A program made the position numbers and the translations under genes. The notes beneath the pieces are model-generated. The model saw only the letters and a program-made list of their open reading frames with translations, ran no database searches and was not told where the DNA came from. A stretch of DNA of 64,000 bases. Source: Pseudomonas paraglycinae (GTDB lineage: Bacteria > Pseudomonadota > Gammaproteobacteria > Pseudomonadales > Pseudomonadaceae). This document shows, one piece after another, positions 53,797 through 63,467 of the stretch. Every line of letters starts with the position of its first letter. Position 1 is the stretch's first letter. Location: NCBI RefSeq assembly GCF_021601625.1, contig NZ_BQHR01000007.1, forward strand, positions 245,865 through 309,864. Reading direction: 5' to 3'.

Positions 53797-54497
53797 GCCA
53801 GGGCCTCCAGAGGCGTGTCGTCACCGCCCAGACGGATGAATTCGGCATGGCTCACCGCTTCGAAACGCACGGTATCGCCGGGCTGCATGAGGCTGTAGCC
53901 ATCGCGTTCACGGTCGAACAGTTTTGCCGGCGTGCGACCGATCAGATTCCAGCCACCGGGAGACACCACCGGATACGCCGCTGTCTGCCGCTCGGCGATA
54001 CCGACGCTGCCGGCGGCGACTTTCTTGCGCGGGGTATTCAGACGTGGTGCCGCGAGCACATCTTCCACCAGCCCCATGAACGCGAAACCCGGCGCAAAGC
54101 CTAGGGCGAACACCTGATATTCACGAGCACTGTGACGGCGGATCACCTCTTCCACCGCCAAACCGCTGCGTTGTGACAGCAGGCTCAATTCCGGTCCGAC
54201 GCTAAGGTCGTACCACACCGGTAACACATGACACTGGCCGCCGGTGCGCGCATTCGGCGACAGGTCGATCAAGGCTTCGGCGATCAATTCGCGAGCCTGA
54301 CCCGGATTCAATTCGGTCAGGTCGTAATGCACCATCAACGTGGTGTACGACGGCACCAGATCGATCAGATGTGCGCCGAACACCGTGCGCAACCGCTCAC
54401 TGGCGGCGAGCATCCACGGCATGTTGGCTTCGGCGATTTCATCGAACAGGCGCAGCATCAGGCAATCCAGCGCTACCACTTCCACCCGCGGATTCAT
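53793..54497 (-). CDS. pxpB: 5-oxoprolinase subunit PxpB
   Basis: A 234-residue protein of the KipI/PxpB family. Diagnostic parts are [21 protein letters not shown] and [20 protein letters not shown], with [19 protein letters not shown]. It forms the kinase-like half of 5-oxoprolinase with PxpC. It overlaps both neighbours by four bases (ATGA at each junction), showing tight coupling. Confidence 0.93.
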   Translation of the reverse strand: MNPRVEVVALDCLMLRLFDEIAEANMPWMLAASERLRTVFGAHLIDLVPSYTTLMVHYDLTELNPGQARELIAEALIDLSPNARTGGQCHVLPVWYDLSVGPELSLLSQRSGLAVEEVIRRHSAREYQVFALGFAPGFAFMGLVEDVLAAPRLNTPRKKVAAGSVGIAERQTAAYPVVSPGGWNLIGRTPAKLFDRERDGYSLMQPGDTVRFEAVSHAEFIRLGGDDTPLEALA

Positions 54498-55246
54498 GGC
54501 GCGCTCTGCTCGTTCAGGGCCTGACGAATGCGTTGCACGGCCGCCACTGAACTGGCGTTGTCACCGTGCACGCACAGCGTGTTGGCTTGCAGGTGCAGCG
54601 CGCTGCCGTCGCTGGCGGTGAGGTTGTCGCCACGAGCGATGGTCAGCGCTTGCGCGATGATGGTTTCGGAATCGTGATGCACCGCGCCCGGCAGTTGTCG
54701 CGAGACCAGTCGGCCGGCGCTGTCATAGGCGCGATCGGCGAAGGCTTCGAACCACAGGGTCACGCCGTATTCGTCGCCAAGCTGTTGCGCGGCCGTATTG
54801 TCGCGGGTGGCCATCAGCATCAGTGGCAAGCTGCGATCGTAAGCCGCGACGGCCTGAATCACCGCCCGCAACTGCGCCGGGTTGGCCATCATGTCGTTGT
54901 ACATCGCGCCGTGGGGTTTGACGTAGCTGACTTTGCCACCCTGGGCACGGCAAATGCCGTCGAGAGCACCGATCTGGTAATGCAGGATGTCTTGCAGTTC
55001 CTGGGCGGTGTACGCCATGGAGCGCCGGCCGAACCCCACCAGATCCTGATAGGCCGGATGCGCGCCGATCTGCACGCCGTGGCTCAGGGCCAGGCTGACG
55101 GTCTTGCGCATGATGCTCGGGTCGCCGGCGTGAAAACCGCAGGCAATGTTGGCGCAATCGATGAAAGGCATGACTTCCGCGTCCAGACCCATGGTCCAGT
55201 TGCCGAAGCTCTCGCCGATGTCACAGTTCAATAGCAGGCGGTTCAC
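54494..55246 (-). CDS. pxpA: 5-oxoprolinase subunit PxpA (LamB/YcsF family)
   Basis: A 250-residue LamB/YcsF protein with DIGESFGNW at the N-terminus, [28 protein letters not shown] and [10 protein letters not shown]. The GTG at 55246 ([12 protein letters not shown]) has AGGAG eight bases upstream and is preferred over the GTG at 55255, which lies inside that ribosome binding site. It follows the MFS gene by 61 bases on the same strand. Confidence 0.93.
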   Translation of the reverse strand: MNRLLLNCDIGESFGNWTMGLDAEVMPFIDCANIACGFHAGDPSIMRKTVSLALSHGVQIGAHPAYQDLVGFGRRSMAYTAQELQDILHYQIGALDGICRAQGGKVSYVKPHGAMYNDMMANPAQLRAVIQAVAAYDRSLPLMLMATRDNTAAQQLGDEYGVTLWFEAFADRAYDSAGRLVSRQLPGAVHHDSETIIAQALTIARGDNLTASDGSALHLQANTLCVHGDNASSVAAVQRIRQALNEQSAP

Positions 55247-55307
55247 GGTGAACACTCCTGTAGCTGTTATCTTTTTATGCTGTAGGACAGTTGTCGCAGG
55301 TTATCAG

Positions 55308-56594
55308 TTACTGCGCGTCCAGTTGCTTGCCACGGGTTTCCGGCAGGCTCAACGCCGCGAGAATCACCACCCCGTAGGACACCGCCGCAAAGGCACCGAT
55401 GCCTACGCTCAGCGGCACTTTCTGGCTGAGCAGGCCGATCAGCAGGGGGAACAATGCCGCCAGCGCCCGGCCGATGTTGTAGCAGAAGCCCTGCCCCGAA
55501 CCGCGAATCCGGGTTGGAAACAGCTCGGTGAGAAACGCGCCCATGCCACTGAAAATCCCCGAGGCGAAGAAGCCCAGCGGGAAACCCAACCACAACATCA
55601 CGCCGTTGCTGACTGGCAATTGGGTGTAGAGCAGAACGATGGTGAACGAGCCGACCGCGAACAGGATGAAGTTCTTCTTGCGGCCCAACAGGTCGGTCAA
55701 ATAGGCGCTGATCACATAACCGGCGTAGGAACCGATGATCACCATTGCCAGATAACCGCCGGTGCCGAGTACGCTCAAGCCGCGTTCGTTTTTCAGAAAA
55801 GTCGGTAGCCAGGACGTGATCGCGTAGTAACCACCGAGGGCGCCGGTGGTCAGCAACGAGGCGCGAATCGTGGTGAAGAGCATGCCGGGGGCGAAGATCT
55901 CGTAGAACTTCGAAGGGCTTTCCGGGGTTTGTCTGGCCTTGGCTTCGCGGTAGATCTCCGGATCTTTCACCAGACGGCGGACGAAAATCACGAACACTGC
56001 CGGCACGATGCCAAGGATGAACAGTGCGCGCCAGGCGTCTTCCGGTGGCAGCACCGAGAACAGCAGCGCATACAGAATCGCTGTCAGGCCCCAACCCAAG
56101 GCCCAGCCGGATTGCACCATGCCCACCGCCTTGCCGCGGTCCTTGGCCCGGATCACTTCACCGATCAGCACCGCACCGGCGGTCCATTCACCGCCGAAAC
56201 CGAAGCCCATCAAGGTGCGGGCGATCAACAGCTGTTCGTAGTTCTGGGCGAAGCCGCAAAGGAAAGTGAAGAATGCAAACCACAGCACCGTCAGTTGCAG
56301 GGTACGCACGCGGCCGATGCGGTCGGAGAGAATTCCCGCCACCCAACCGCCGATGGCCGACGCGATCAGGGTGCTGGTATGAATCAGGCCGGCTTCGCCG
56401 GTGGTGATGCCCCACATCGCGATCAGGGTCGGCACCACGAAGCTGAGCATCTGGGTGTCCATGCCGTCCAGGCCGTAGCCGATCTTGCAGCTCCAGAAGG
56501 TCCGGCGCTCCTGCTGATTGATGTTGCGATACCAGTCGAACGGGCCGGGACGGGCCGCAGTCTTGGGGAGGTCGAGGGTGTCGGGCGCACTCAT
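55308..56594 (-). CDS. MFS transporter linked to the 5-oxoprolinase genes
   Basis: A 428-residue twelve-helix MFS protein of the aromatic acid/sialate:H+ symporter type. The loop motif GILSDRIGRVRT is the MFS signature between helices 2 and 3; GFGFGGEWTAGAVLIGE (in helix 4 region) is typical of that branch. It heads the MFS-pxpA-pxpB-pxpC operon, so uptake of 5-oxoproline or a precursor is the best guess. A divergent LysR gene (56741) is the likely regulator. Confidence 0.88.
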   Translation of the reverse strand: MSAPDTLDLPKTAARPGPFDWYRNINQQERRTFWSCKIGYGLDGMDTQMLSFVVPTLIAMWGITTGEAGLIHTSTLIASAIGGWVAGILSDRIGRVRTLQLTVLWFAFFTFLCGFAQNYEQLLIARTLMGFGFGGEWTAGAVLIGEVIRAKDRGKAVGMVQSGWALGWGLTAILYALLFSVLPPEDAWRALFILGIVPAVFVIFVRRLVKDPEIYREAKARQTPESPSKFYEIFAPGMLFTTIRASLLTTGALGGYYAITSWLPTFLKNERGLSVLGTGGYLAMVIIGSYAGYVISAYLTDLLGRKKNFILFAVGSFTIVLLYTQLPVSNGVMLWLGFPLGFFASGIFSGMGAFLTELFPTRIRGSGQGFCYNIGRALAALFPLLIGLLSQKVPLSVGIGAFAAVSYGVVILAALSLPETRGKQLDAQ

Positions 56595-56674
56595 GGCATG
56601 TCTCCGCAGGCTTTTATTGGTCTTGTTCGAAGCTCCGACGACGCCTATCGTGGGAACCGGATGCGTCGATTCTT

Positions 56675-56687
56675 GGGTGCGTCACCC
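56675..56687. promoter_or_regulatory. palindrome in the MFS/LysR divergent region
   Basis: GGGTG-CGT-CACCC is a perfect short inverted repeat midway between the MFS and LysR starts. It may be part of a LysR-type site, but short palindromes of this kind also occur by chance in GC-rich DNA. Confidence 0.25.
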
Positions 56688-56740
56688 GGTCGCGTCCAAC
56701 GAATAAAAACCCGCCCAAGACATAAGAAAAATTTGTTGCC

Positions 56741-57652
56741 ATGAACCTGAAGTTTCTCGAAACCTTCGTCTGGGTCGCCCGGCTGAAAAGTTTTCGCCTG
56801 ACCGCCGACAAGCTGTTCACCACCCAGGCCTCGATCTCCAGCCGGATCGCGGTGCTCGAAGGCGAGCTCGGGGTGAAGCTGTTCCTGCGTGATTCACGCG
56901 GCGTCAGCCTGACGCCCGAAGGTTTGAAAGTGCTGGACTATGCCGAGCAGATGCTCGACACGATGCAGGCGCTGAAGCAGTCGATCGAGACCCGATCGAG
57001 CAAGGTCGGCCGAGTGCGCATCGGAGTGATGGACACGGTGATTCACACCTGGCTCAGCCCGTTGGTGGCGCAAATGACCGATCTGTATCCACGGGTGGAA
57101 ATCGAGCTGGTGGCGGATACCTCGCTGAACCTCTGCGATCAGCTGCAAAAAGGCTTTCTCGATCTGATCCTGCAAACCGATCTGGTGCGCCAGGAAAGCG
57201 TGCGCAGCCTGGAGCTGGCCAGCCACCCCATCGGCTGGATTGTCGCCAGCAACTCGATCTACAACCGCGACTATCAAAGCCTCGCCGACCTGGCGCAGGA
57301 ACGGATCATCACCTACTCGAAAAACTCCCGGCCGCACCAGGACATCCTGGCGCTGATGCAGGCCCAGGGCGTGCTGGCGCCAAGGTTGAATTGTGTGAAT
57401 TCGGTGTCGGCGATCACCCGGCTGTTGCGCGACGGCTTCGGCATTGGCGCGTTGCCGCCGGTGCTGGTGGCCGAGGAACTGGCGCGGGGGGAATTGACTT
57501 TGCTCGACATCGAACAGCGTCCACCGAACCTGCAAGTCGTGGTGTCATGGCGGGTCGGTGTGGAATGGGTCGAGGAGATTGTGATGCTGTGTCAGCAGGT
57601 GCTTGAGGGGTATGCGCGCAAGGTGGGCAAGGATTACATCGCTTTAAGTTGA
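56741..57652 (+). CDS. LysR family transcriptional regulator
   Basis: A 303-residue LysR-type regulator with the winged helix at residues 1-60 (LKFLETFVWVARLKSFRLTA, TTQASISSRIAVLEGELG) and an effector-binding domain. It is divergent from the MFS-pxpABC operon, its probable target. Its stop codon (57650-57652) overlaps the first bases of repeat copy C. Confidence 0.92.
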   Translation: MNLKFLETFVWVARLKSFRLTADKLFTTQASISSRIAVLEGELGVKLFLRDSRGVSLTPEGLKVLDYAEQMLDTMQALKQSIETRSSKVGRVRIGVMDTVIHTWLSPLVAQMTDLYPRVEIELVADTSLNLCDQLQKGFLDLILQTDLVRQESVRSLELASHPIGWIVASNSIYNRDYQSLADLAQERIITYSKNSRPHQDILALMQAQGVLAPRLNCVNSVSAITRLLRDGFGIGALPPVLVAEELARGELTLLDIEQRPPNLQVVVSWRVGVEWVEEIVMLCQQVLEGYARKVGKDYIALS

Positions 57653-57775
57653 TCGTTCCCACGCTCTGCGTGGGAATGCAGCCCGGGACGCTCCGCGTCC
57701 CTCGCAAGCCGAACGCGGAGCGTCCGTTGAGGCATTCCCACGCAGACGGTTCGACGCCTCGACGTGGGAACGATC
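57651..57775 (+). repeat. GATCGTTCCCACG palindromic repeat, copy C
   Basis: A 125-base copy, GATCGTTCCCACG to CGTGGGAACGATC. It starts inside the LysR stop codon and ends ten bases from the stop of the convergent DUF2937 gene. With copy B it shares the GCGTGGGAATGCA and ACGGTTCGACGC blocks. Confidence 0.85.
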
Positions 57776-57785
57776 TTCATAAGGC

Positions 57786-58328
57786 TCAGAGCCCGCGCAC
57801 ATCCCGGTCTTCGATCGGCCGGCTCTGGCGCAGGCGCTTGCCGCCCAGCACCACCCAGTCGATCAGACGGAACAGGCATTCAAGACCGAACGACAGCAGC
57901 AGCGCGCCGCTCATCCCCCAGATCATCGCTTCCGGCGTCAGCAGGATCTGGTAGCTGTAGCCGTTCCAGGTTTCCTTGCGGATGTCCGGGTCGGCGGCCA
58001 GCACCACTTGCAGGAAGCGGATGTACCAAGGGCCCTGCATCGCCTGGAATTGCTTGTCCAGCGCCAGCTGACGGTTGAGCAAGGTGCTCAGGCTGTCGGC
58101 ATCGCTGCGAAACACCGGGTCTTCGCTGGCACGGTAATGGGCGACCAGCGCCTGGATATCACCCTTGAAAAACTGCTCGGCGGTGCCCTGGAAGCCGCGC
58201 AGACCGGTCTGCGCCTCGATCAGGTGCGCTTCGACCCGCTTGGCGTAATCGTTGATGAAGCCCGGCACCTGGACACCGATCAACAGGCCCGCCGCAAACA
58301 ACACCAGCCGTAGATAACTGAGCAACAT
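57786..58328 (-). CDS. DUF2937 family membrane protein
   Basis: A 180-residue inner-membrane protein with one helix at the N-terminus (LRLVLFAAGLLIGVQVPGFI) and one near the C-terminus (MIWGMSGALLLSFGLECLF). Between them is a helical soluble part of about 110 residues. It matches DUF2937, found beside the class II amidotransferase gene in Pseudomonas, as here (13 bases between). Function unknown. Confidence 0.82.
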   Translation of the reverse strand: MLLSYLRLVLFAAGLLIGVQVPGFINDYAKRVEAHLIEAQTGLRGFQGTAEQFFKGDIQALVAHYRASEDPVFRSDADSLSTLLNRQLALDKQFQAMQGPWYIRFLQVVLAADPDIRKETWNGYSYQILLTPEAMIWGMSGALLLSFGLECLFRLIDWVVLGGKRLRQSRPIEDRDVRGL

Positions 58329-58341
58329 GGGGGTGCAATCC

Positions 58342-59118
58342 TTATTCGGTCGTGCCTTGGCTTACGCATTCGCCGCGTCGCCACAGGCTCCATTGGCCCG
58401 GTTCGTAGCGGGTCCAGGTTTCGTTTTCGGTCAAGGGTTCGGTGGCAATCACCGTGACCACGTCGTTGGGCGTGGTTTCGGCCTGGAAGTCGACAATCAC
58501 ATCGACGTCCTTGAGCCGTGCCGGACCAAACGGTGCGCGTCGGGTGATCTGCGCCAGTTTGGTCGAGCAATAGCAGAACAGCCAGTCGCCGTCGCTGAGC
58601 AGGCAGTTGAACACGCCTTTGCTGCGATATTCGGCGCAGGCCGCGACCAGATCCGGCAGCAGCACTTCTATATCGACCGGTTCCGGGAACGCTGCACGTA
58701 CGCGATTGAGCAAATCGCAGAACGCCGCTTCGCTGTCGGTATCGCCGACCGGGCGGTAGAAACTTTTGATCGGCGAGAAATCGGCGAGCTGGCCGTTGTG
58801 CGCGAAGCACCAGTTGCGGCCCCACAGTTCGCGGACGAACGGGTGGGTGTTGGACAGGCAGACCTTGCCGACGTTGGCCTGGCGGATATGACCGATGACC
58901 ACTTCGCTCTTGATCGGATAGCGCTGCACCAGGTTGGCCACTTCCGACTCGCTGCTGGCCGCCGGGTCCTGGAACAGGCGCAAGCCGCGCCCTTCATAGA
59001 AACCGATGCCCCAGCCGTCGCGGTGCGGGCCGGTACGACCGCCGCGCTGCATCAGCCCGGTGAAGCTGAACACGATGTCGGTCGGCACGTTGGCACTCAT
59101 GCCCAGTAATTCACACAT
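58342..59118 (-). CDS. class II glutamine amidotransferase (YafJ-like)
   Basis: A 258-residue N-terminal-nucleophile amidotransferase. Cys2 (MCELLGM) becomes the catalytic N-terminus after Met removal. [21 protein letters not shown] and FAHNGQL surround the glutamine site. It is a stand-alone glutaminase domain like E. coli YafJ, whose acceptor is unknown. The start at 59118 is fixed by Cys2. It sits in a minus-strand run with the 59135 membrane protein upstream (16-base gap) and the DUF2937 gene downstream. Confidence 0.9.
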   Translation of the reverse strand: MCELLGMSANVPTDIVFSFTGLMQRGGRTGPHRDGWGIGFYEGRGLRLFQDPAASSESEVANLVQRYPIKSEVVIGHIRQANVGKVCLSNTHPFVRELWGRNWCFAHNGQLADFSPIKSFYRPVGDTDSEAAFCDLLNRVRAAFPEPVDIEVLLPDLVAACAEYRSKGVFNCLLSDGDWLFCYCSTKLAQITRRAPFGPARLKDVDVIVDFQAETTPNDVVTVIATEPLTENETWTRYEPGQWSLWRRGECVSQGTTE

Positions 59119-59134
59119 GTGCGGACTCTCGTGA

Positions 59135-59635
59135 TTACAGACGCGGCTCGACCCGCATGCGCTGCGGGTTGCTCGGCATTGGCGGGCGACCGTAACGGTC
59201 ATCGCCGGCACCGCCGAACGGTTGATCGGCGTCCCGTTCATCATCGGCCCGGGCCGCTGCTCGGGCGGCTTCAGCTTGCTCTCGGCGGGCCTTGGAAGCG
59301 CGTTCGATCGGCAGGCGGATCAGCACGAAAATCAGGTACAGGCCGAACGCGATCATGGCGTACATGAGCAATTCGGAAATCGCGCGCCAGGCGTTGTTGC
59401 CGACCTTGAACGCCAGATCCAGCGCGGTAATGGCGATGGCCGGGGCGAATTTTTCCTTCACCGGGTCAATGATGGTCGGGCTGAACAGCAACACCGCCAT
59501 CAGCACACGCAGCGGCTCGCGCAGCCAGCGCCACATCCAGCGGGTCATGCGCATCCACACCAGCAGGCAGCCCACGGCGGCAAAGGCGTAAAGGCCCCAG
59601 GCGATCAGATAGTCGTTCTCGGTCATGGTGTCCAT
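59135..59635 (-). CDS. small membrane protein of unknown function
   Basis: A 166-residue protein with membrane helices near residues 10-30, 41-56 and 86-106 ([37 protein letters not shown]). A charged C-terminal tail rich in Arg, Ala and Asp follows. A second ATG three codons on (MTENDYL) is an equally possible start. Conserved beside the amidotransferase gene, so probably functionally linked; no known function. Confidence 0.78.
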   Translation of the reverse strand: MDTMTENDYLIAWGLYAFAAVGCLLVWMRMTRWMWRWLREPLRVLMAVLLFSPTIIDPVKEKFAPAIAITALDLAFKVGNNAWRAISELLMYAMIAFGLYLIFVLIRLPIERASKARREQAEAARAAARADDERDADQPFGGAGDDRYGRPPMPSNPQRMRVEPRL

Positions 59636-59734
59636 GGCAAGGCAGGCAAAGAGGCGCTTATAGTAACGACTTTTCGCACGTCAGGCTTCCCCGCCGTCCG
59701 TGCGGCCCTTATTTGTCATGTCCGAGAGCTTTCC

Positions 59735-61789
59735 ATGCCCGTATCCGCCAACGTCAGCAGCGCCCCGATTGCCCACAAGGCCGCCGGTCACGACCCGTAC
59801 GCCTGGCTGCAGGAACGCGACACCGACGCGGTGCTCGACTACCTCAAGGCTGAAAACGACTATCAGCAGGCGCAGACCGCCGATCAGGCCGAACTGCGCG
59901 AAACCCTGTTCGAAGAGATCAAGGGCCGGATCCTCGAAACCGACCTGTCCCTCCCCTCGCCATGGGGCCCGTACCTGTATTACACCCGCACCACAGCGGG
60001 TGACGAATACGCCCGTCACTACCGCTGCCCGCGCCCGGCCGACGACAGCCTGACCCTCGACGAAAGCCGCGAACAACTGCTGCTCGACCCGAACGCCCTG
60101 GCCAACGGCGGCTTTTTCTCCCTCGGCGCGTTCAGCATCAGCCCGGATCACCAGCGCCTGGCCTACAGCGTCGATGCCTCGGGCGACGAGATTTACACGT
60201 TGTTCGTGAAGGAGTTATCCAGCGAACGCGTCAGCGAACTGGAATTCCAGGACTGCGACGGCAGCATGACCTGGGCCAATGACAGCCTGACCCTGTTCTT
60301 CGGTGTACTCGACGACACCCATCGTCCGCACAAGCTGTTCCGCTATCGCCTGGACGGCACTGCCGCCGAAGAGGTGTTCCACGAGCCAGACGGGCGTTTC
60401 TTCCTGCATTGCTACCGCGCCAGCTCCGAGCAGCAATTGCTGTTGTCCCTGGGCAGCAAGACCACCAGCGAAGTCTGGGCACTGGACGCCAATCAGCCGC
60501 AGCAGCCGTTCACCTGCCTGGCGCCACGGGTCGAGGATCACGAATACGACGTCGACCACGGCAAGCTCGATGGCGAATGGACCTGGTTCATCCGCACCAA
60601 CCGCGACGGCATCAACTTCGCCCTGTATCAGGCGCCAGACACCGGCATCCCACCGAGCGAAGCTGACTGGCAGAACCTGATCCCGCACAGCGATTCGGTG
60701 ATGCTCGATGGCGTGACCCTCAACGCCGAAGCCCTGACCCTGAGCCTGCGCGAAGGTGGTCTGCCGATCATCGAAATTCGCCCACACGGTCTGGCGCCTT
60801 ATCGCGTGCAATTACCGGACGCGGCCTACAGCCTCTACGTGCAAAACAGCCTGGAATTCGAAAGCGACCGCATTCGCCTGCGCTATGAAGCGCTGAATCG
60901 TCCGGCTCAGGTTCGGCAACTGATCCTCGCCACCGGCGAACAGACCGTCCTCAAGGAAACCCCGGTACTCGGCCCGTTCGACGCCGACGCCTACGTCAGC
61001 CAGCGCCTGTGGGCGACTGCGCCGGACGGCACCCAGGTGCCGATCAGCCTGGTGATGAAACGGGAAATGGTCGGCAAAGCGGTGCCGCTGTACCTGTACG
61101 GTTACGGCGCCTACGGTTCGAGCCTCGATCCATGGTTCTCCCACGCCCGCCTGAGCCTGCTGGATCGCGGGATGGCATTCGCCATCGCCCATGTCCGTGG
61201 CGGCGGTGAACTGGGCGAAGCCTGGTACCGCGCCGGCAAGCAGGAGCACAAGCACAACACCTTCAGCGACTTCATTGCCTGTGCCGAATTCCTGATCCTC
61301 AACGGCATCACCACCGCGCCACAGCTGGCGATCAGCGGCGGCAGCGCCGGTGGCTTGCTGATCGGCGCGGTGCTCAACCAGCGTCCGGATCTGTTCGGCG
61401 TGGCGATTGCCGAAGTGCCGTTCGTCGACGTGCTCAACACCATGCTCGACCCGGATCTGCCGCTGACCGTCACCGAATACGACGAGTGGGGCAATCCCGA
61501 AGAGCCGGAGGTCTACGAGCGGATCAAGGCCTATGCGCCATACGAAAACGTCACTGCACAGGCGTATCCCGCAACACTGGTGATCGCCGGCTACAACGAC
61601 AGTCGCGTGCAATATTGGGAAGCGGCCAAGTGGGTGGCGAAATTGCGCGCGACCAAGACCGATGACAATCCATTGCTGCTCAAGACCGAACTGGGCGCCG
61701 GCCACGGCGGCATGAGCGGGCGTTATCAGGGATTACGTGACGTAGCGCTCGAATATGCATTTGTTTTCAAGGTTCTGGGCATTGCCTGA
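59735..61789 (+). CDS. S9 family serine peptidase (oligopeptidase B-like)
   Basis: A 684-residue peptidase of the prolyl oligopeptidase family. A seven-bladed propeller occupies about residues 70-400, and the hydrolase domain follows. The triad is Ser537 (ISGGSAGG), Asp622 (YNDSRVQ) and His657 (GAGHGGMSG). The segment RGGGELGEAWYRAGK is typical of oligopeptidase B, which cuts after Lys or Arg in short peptides. The ATG at 59735 (MPVSANVSS) follows GAGAG; the frame is open far upstream to 59222, but that part overlaps the divergent gene. Confidence 0.9.
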   Translation: MPVSANVSSAPIAHKAAGHDPYAWLQERDTDAVLDYLKAENDYQQAQTADQAELRETLFEEIKGRILETDLSLPSPWGPYLYYTRTTAGDEYARHYRCPRPADDSLTLDESREQLLLDPNALANGGFFSLGAFSISPDHQRLAYSVDASGDEIYTLFVKELSSERVSELEFQDCDGSMTWANDSLTLFFGVLDDTHRPHKLFRYRLDGTAAEEVFHEPDGRFFLHCYRASSEQQLLLSLGSKTTSEVWALDANQPQQPFTCLAPRVEDHEYDVDHGKLDGEWTWFIRTNRDGINFALYQAPDTGIPPSEADWQNLIPHSDSVMLDGVTLNAEALTLSLREGGLPIIEIRPHGLAPYRVQLPDAAYSLYVQNSLEFESDRIRLRYEALNRPAQVRQLILATGEQTVLKETPVLGPFDADAYVSQRLWATAPDGTQVPISLVMKREMVGKAVPLYLYGYGAYGSSLDPWFSHARLSLLDRGMAFAIAHVRGGGELGEAWYRAGKQEHKHNTFSDFIACAEFLILNGITTAPQLAISGGSAGGLLIGAVLNQRPDLFGVAIAEVPFVDVLNTMLDPDLPLTVTEYDEWGNPEEPEVYERIKAYAPYENVTAQAYPATLVIAGYNDSRVQYWEAAKWVAKLRATKTDDNPLLLKTELGAGHGGMSGRYQGLRDVALEYAFVFKVLGIA

Positions 61790-61824
61790 GGAACTCCGCC
61801 GGTCAGTCAGGTCTTAATTCCGGG

Positions 61825-61858
61825 CACCGGGAGCCGATAAGCAGATCGGCCCCCGGTG
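61825..61858 (+). terminator. hairpin after the S9 peptidase gene
   Basis: CACCGGG (61825-61831) pairs with CCCGGTG (61852-61858), and inside CCGAT pairs with ATCGG. There is no T run, so termination here is uncertain. Confidence 0.4.
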
Positions 61859-61897
61859 GCGAGCCTGCCACCCGACACAACAAAAAGACCGCACGAC

Positions 61898-62371
61898 ATG
61901 TCAGAACCCACTCTACTGAACAACGAAATCCGCGACTGGCTGATGGACTGCGGCCTGTTCGATCAATTGCAGCTGGCGGATTTTGCCGCCGCTTCGGGCT
62001 ACTTCAGCATCAGCACCGTGGCTGAAGGCGAAGCGATCTTTCGCGAAGGTGATGCCGGCAGTTTCATGTGCATCATCCACACCGGCCAGGTGGCCGTGCA
62101 GAAAACCGGTGGCGACGGCCAGGTCGTGACCATGGCCACCCTGCGCAGCGGCCGGGCGTTCGGTGAAATGGCCGTGCTCGACGGCGAGCGCCGCTCGGCA
62201 ACATGCGTCGCGGCGAGCAACTGTCAGTTGCTCAACCTCGGCAAGGATTCACTGGAAAAAATGCTCAACGACGCACCGAAGATCGCCGCCAAGATCATCC
62301 GCGCCCTCGCTGTCTCCCTGTCCAAACGTCTGCGCATGGCCGACGGCCAGCTCGCCGCCCAGCAGATCTAG
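61898..62371 (+). CDS. cyclic nucleotide-binding domain protein
   Basis: A 157-residue protein that is little more than one cyclic nucleotide-binding beta-roll (EGEAIFREGDAG, then the phosphate cassette FGEMAVLDGERRSATCVA). The conserved R in 'GERRSA' would contact the cyclic phosphate. No DNA-binding or membrane domain follows, so it is a stand-alone sensor or adaptor. The ATG at 61898 (MSEPTLLNNE) is preferred over an upstream in-frame ATG at 61856. Confidence 0.82.
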   Translation: MSEPTLLNNEIRDWLMDCGLFDQLQLADFAAASGYFSISTVAEGEAIFREGDAGSFMCIIHTGQVAVQKTGGDGQVVTMATLRSGRAFGEMAVLDGERRSATCVAASNCQLLNLGKDSLEKMLNDAPKIAAKIIRALAVSLSKRLRMADGQLAAQQI

Positions 62372-62652
62372 CCTCCCGGGGATTTGGGTTTGCTGTCGTT
62401 CTGTTCCAGGCCCGGCAATGGCTGATCCTTGGTCGGCGGGCTGGGCATTTCGATCGGCACCAGCGGCGGGCCGCCACTGCCGGGGCCGGCCTTGGGAATC
62501 GGCACCGGGCTGATCTGCGGATACGGGGTTGGCGTCGCCGTACCGGGCGAACCCGGTTGCGGTGTCGGGCTGACGGGAATTGTCTGTTGCGCCTGTACGG
62601 CAGTTATCGAGAGCGCGGCCAGGGTAATGACCGTTAGAATGGTGCGCTTCAT
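62368..62652 (-). CDS. small proline-rich secreted protein
   Basis: A 94-residue protein with a signal peptide (MKRTILTVITLAALSITAVQA, cut near residue 21). The mature part is rich in Pro, Gly, Ser and Thr (TPQPGSPGTATPTPYPQISP), likely unfolded, and would be periplasmic or secreted. GGAG lies six bases before the ATG at 62652. No function known. It converges on the cNMP gene, its stop overlapping that stop by four bases (62368-62371). Confidence 0.7.
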   Translation of the reverse strand: MKRTILTVITLAALSITAVQAQQTIPVSPTPQPGSPGTATPTPYPQISPVPIPKAGPGSGGPPLVPIEMPSPPTKDQPLPGLEQNDSKPKSPGG

Positions 62653-62731
62653 CAAGGGCTCCGTTGGCCTGAAGTCTGCCTTCAGGCTACTCCCAACGCG
62701 CCGGCTTGCCTTCCCCCCTGTAGAGATTTCC

Positions 62732-63418
62732 ATGAAACGTTTCGTTCTGCTCGACACCACGCCGATCCCTGACAACGGCGGCGCCCTGTGCCTGTTCGAG
62801 TATGGCGAGGATTTCGTCATCAAGATCCAGGGCGGCGACGGCGGCCAATTGATGAACACCCGCATGCACGGTTCCGAAGACGCGCTGGCCGAGATTCCGT
62901 GCCGCAAGGTCGCCGGCCGGCCGAACTCGCGGGTGCTGATCGGCGGTCTGGGCATGGGCTTCACCCTCGCCTCCGCGCTCAAGCATCTGGGCAAGAGCGC
63001 CGAAGTGGTGGTCGCCGAACTGGTGCCCGGCGTGGTCGAGTGGAACCGCGGCCCGCTCGGTGAAAAGTCCGGACGCCCGCTGCTCGATCCGCGCACGGTG
63101 ATCCGTCAGGAAGACGTGGCCAAGGTGCTGCAAAGCGAGTCGAACGGTTTCGACGCAATCATGCTCGACGTCGACAACGGCCCCGAAGGCCTGACCCAGA
63201 GAGCCAACAGCTGGCTGTATTCCGCCGCAGGCCTGGCCGCCTGCGCCAAGGCGATGCGACCCAAAGGCGTGCTGGCGGTGTGGTCGGCCAGCGCCGACCG
63301 GCAGTTTTCCGACAAATTGAAGAAGGCCGGTTTCAAGGCCGAGGAAGTCCAGGTCTTCGCCCACGGCAACAAGGGCACGCGCCACACGATCTGGATTGCC
63401 GAGAAGCTCAAGGGCTGA
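62732..63418 (+). CDS. spermidine synthase-like methyltransferase-fold protein
   Basis: A 228-residue protein with the Rossmann fold of polyamine synthases and methyltransferases. VLIGGLGMGFTLASAL is the nucleotide-type glycine loop, VVVAELVPGVVEWN the acidic strand end, and DAIMLDVDNGPEG the strand IV region. It lacks the N-terminal tetramerisation domain and the complete substrate motifs of SpeE, so it is not a confirmed spermidine synthase. The ATG at 62732 gives MKRFVLLDTTPIPDNGG; the open frame upstream runs through the secreted peptide gene on the other strand. Confidence 0.8.
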   Translation: MKRFVLLDTTPIPDNGGALCLFEYGEDFVIKIQGGDGGQLMNTRMHGSEDALAEIPCRKVAGRPNSRVLIGGLGMGFTLASALKHLGKSAEVVVAELVPGVVEWNRGPLGEKSGRPLLDPRTVIRQEDVAKVLQSESNGFDAIMLDVDNGPEGLTQRANSWLYSAAGLAACAKAMRPKGVLAVWSASADRQFSDKLKKAGFKAEEVQVFAHGNKGTRHTIWIAEKLKG

Positions 63419-63467
63419 GCTAAACTTGCCTCATAACCGTCATTAGTCTTTCTACAAAGGTGAACCC

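Noticed and set aside
59222-59734. N-terminal extension of the S9 peptidase frame.
   Set aside because: It covers the divergent membrane-protein gene and lacks similarity; ATG 59735 gives a normal N-terminus.
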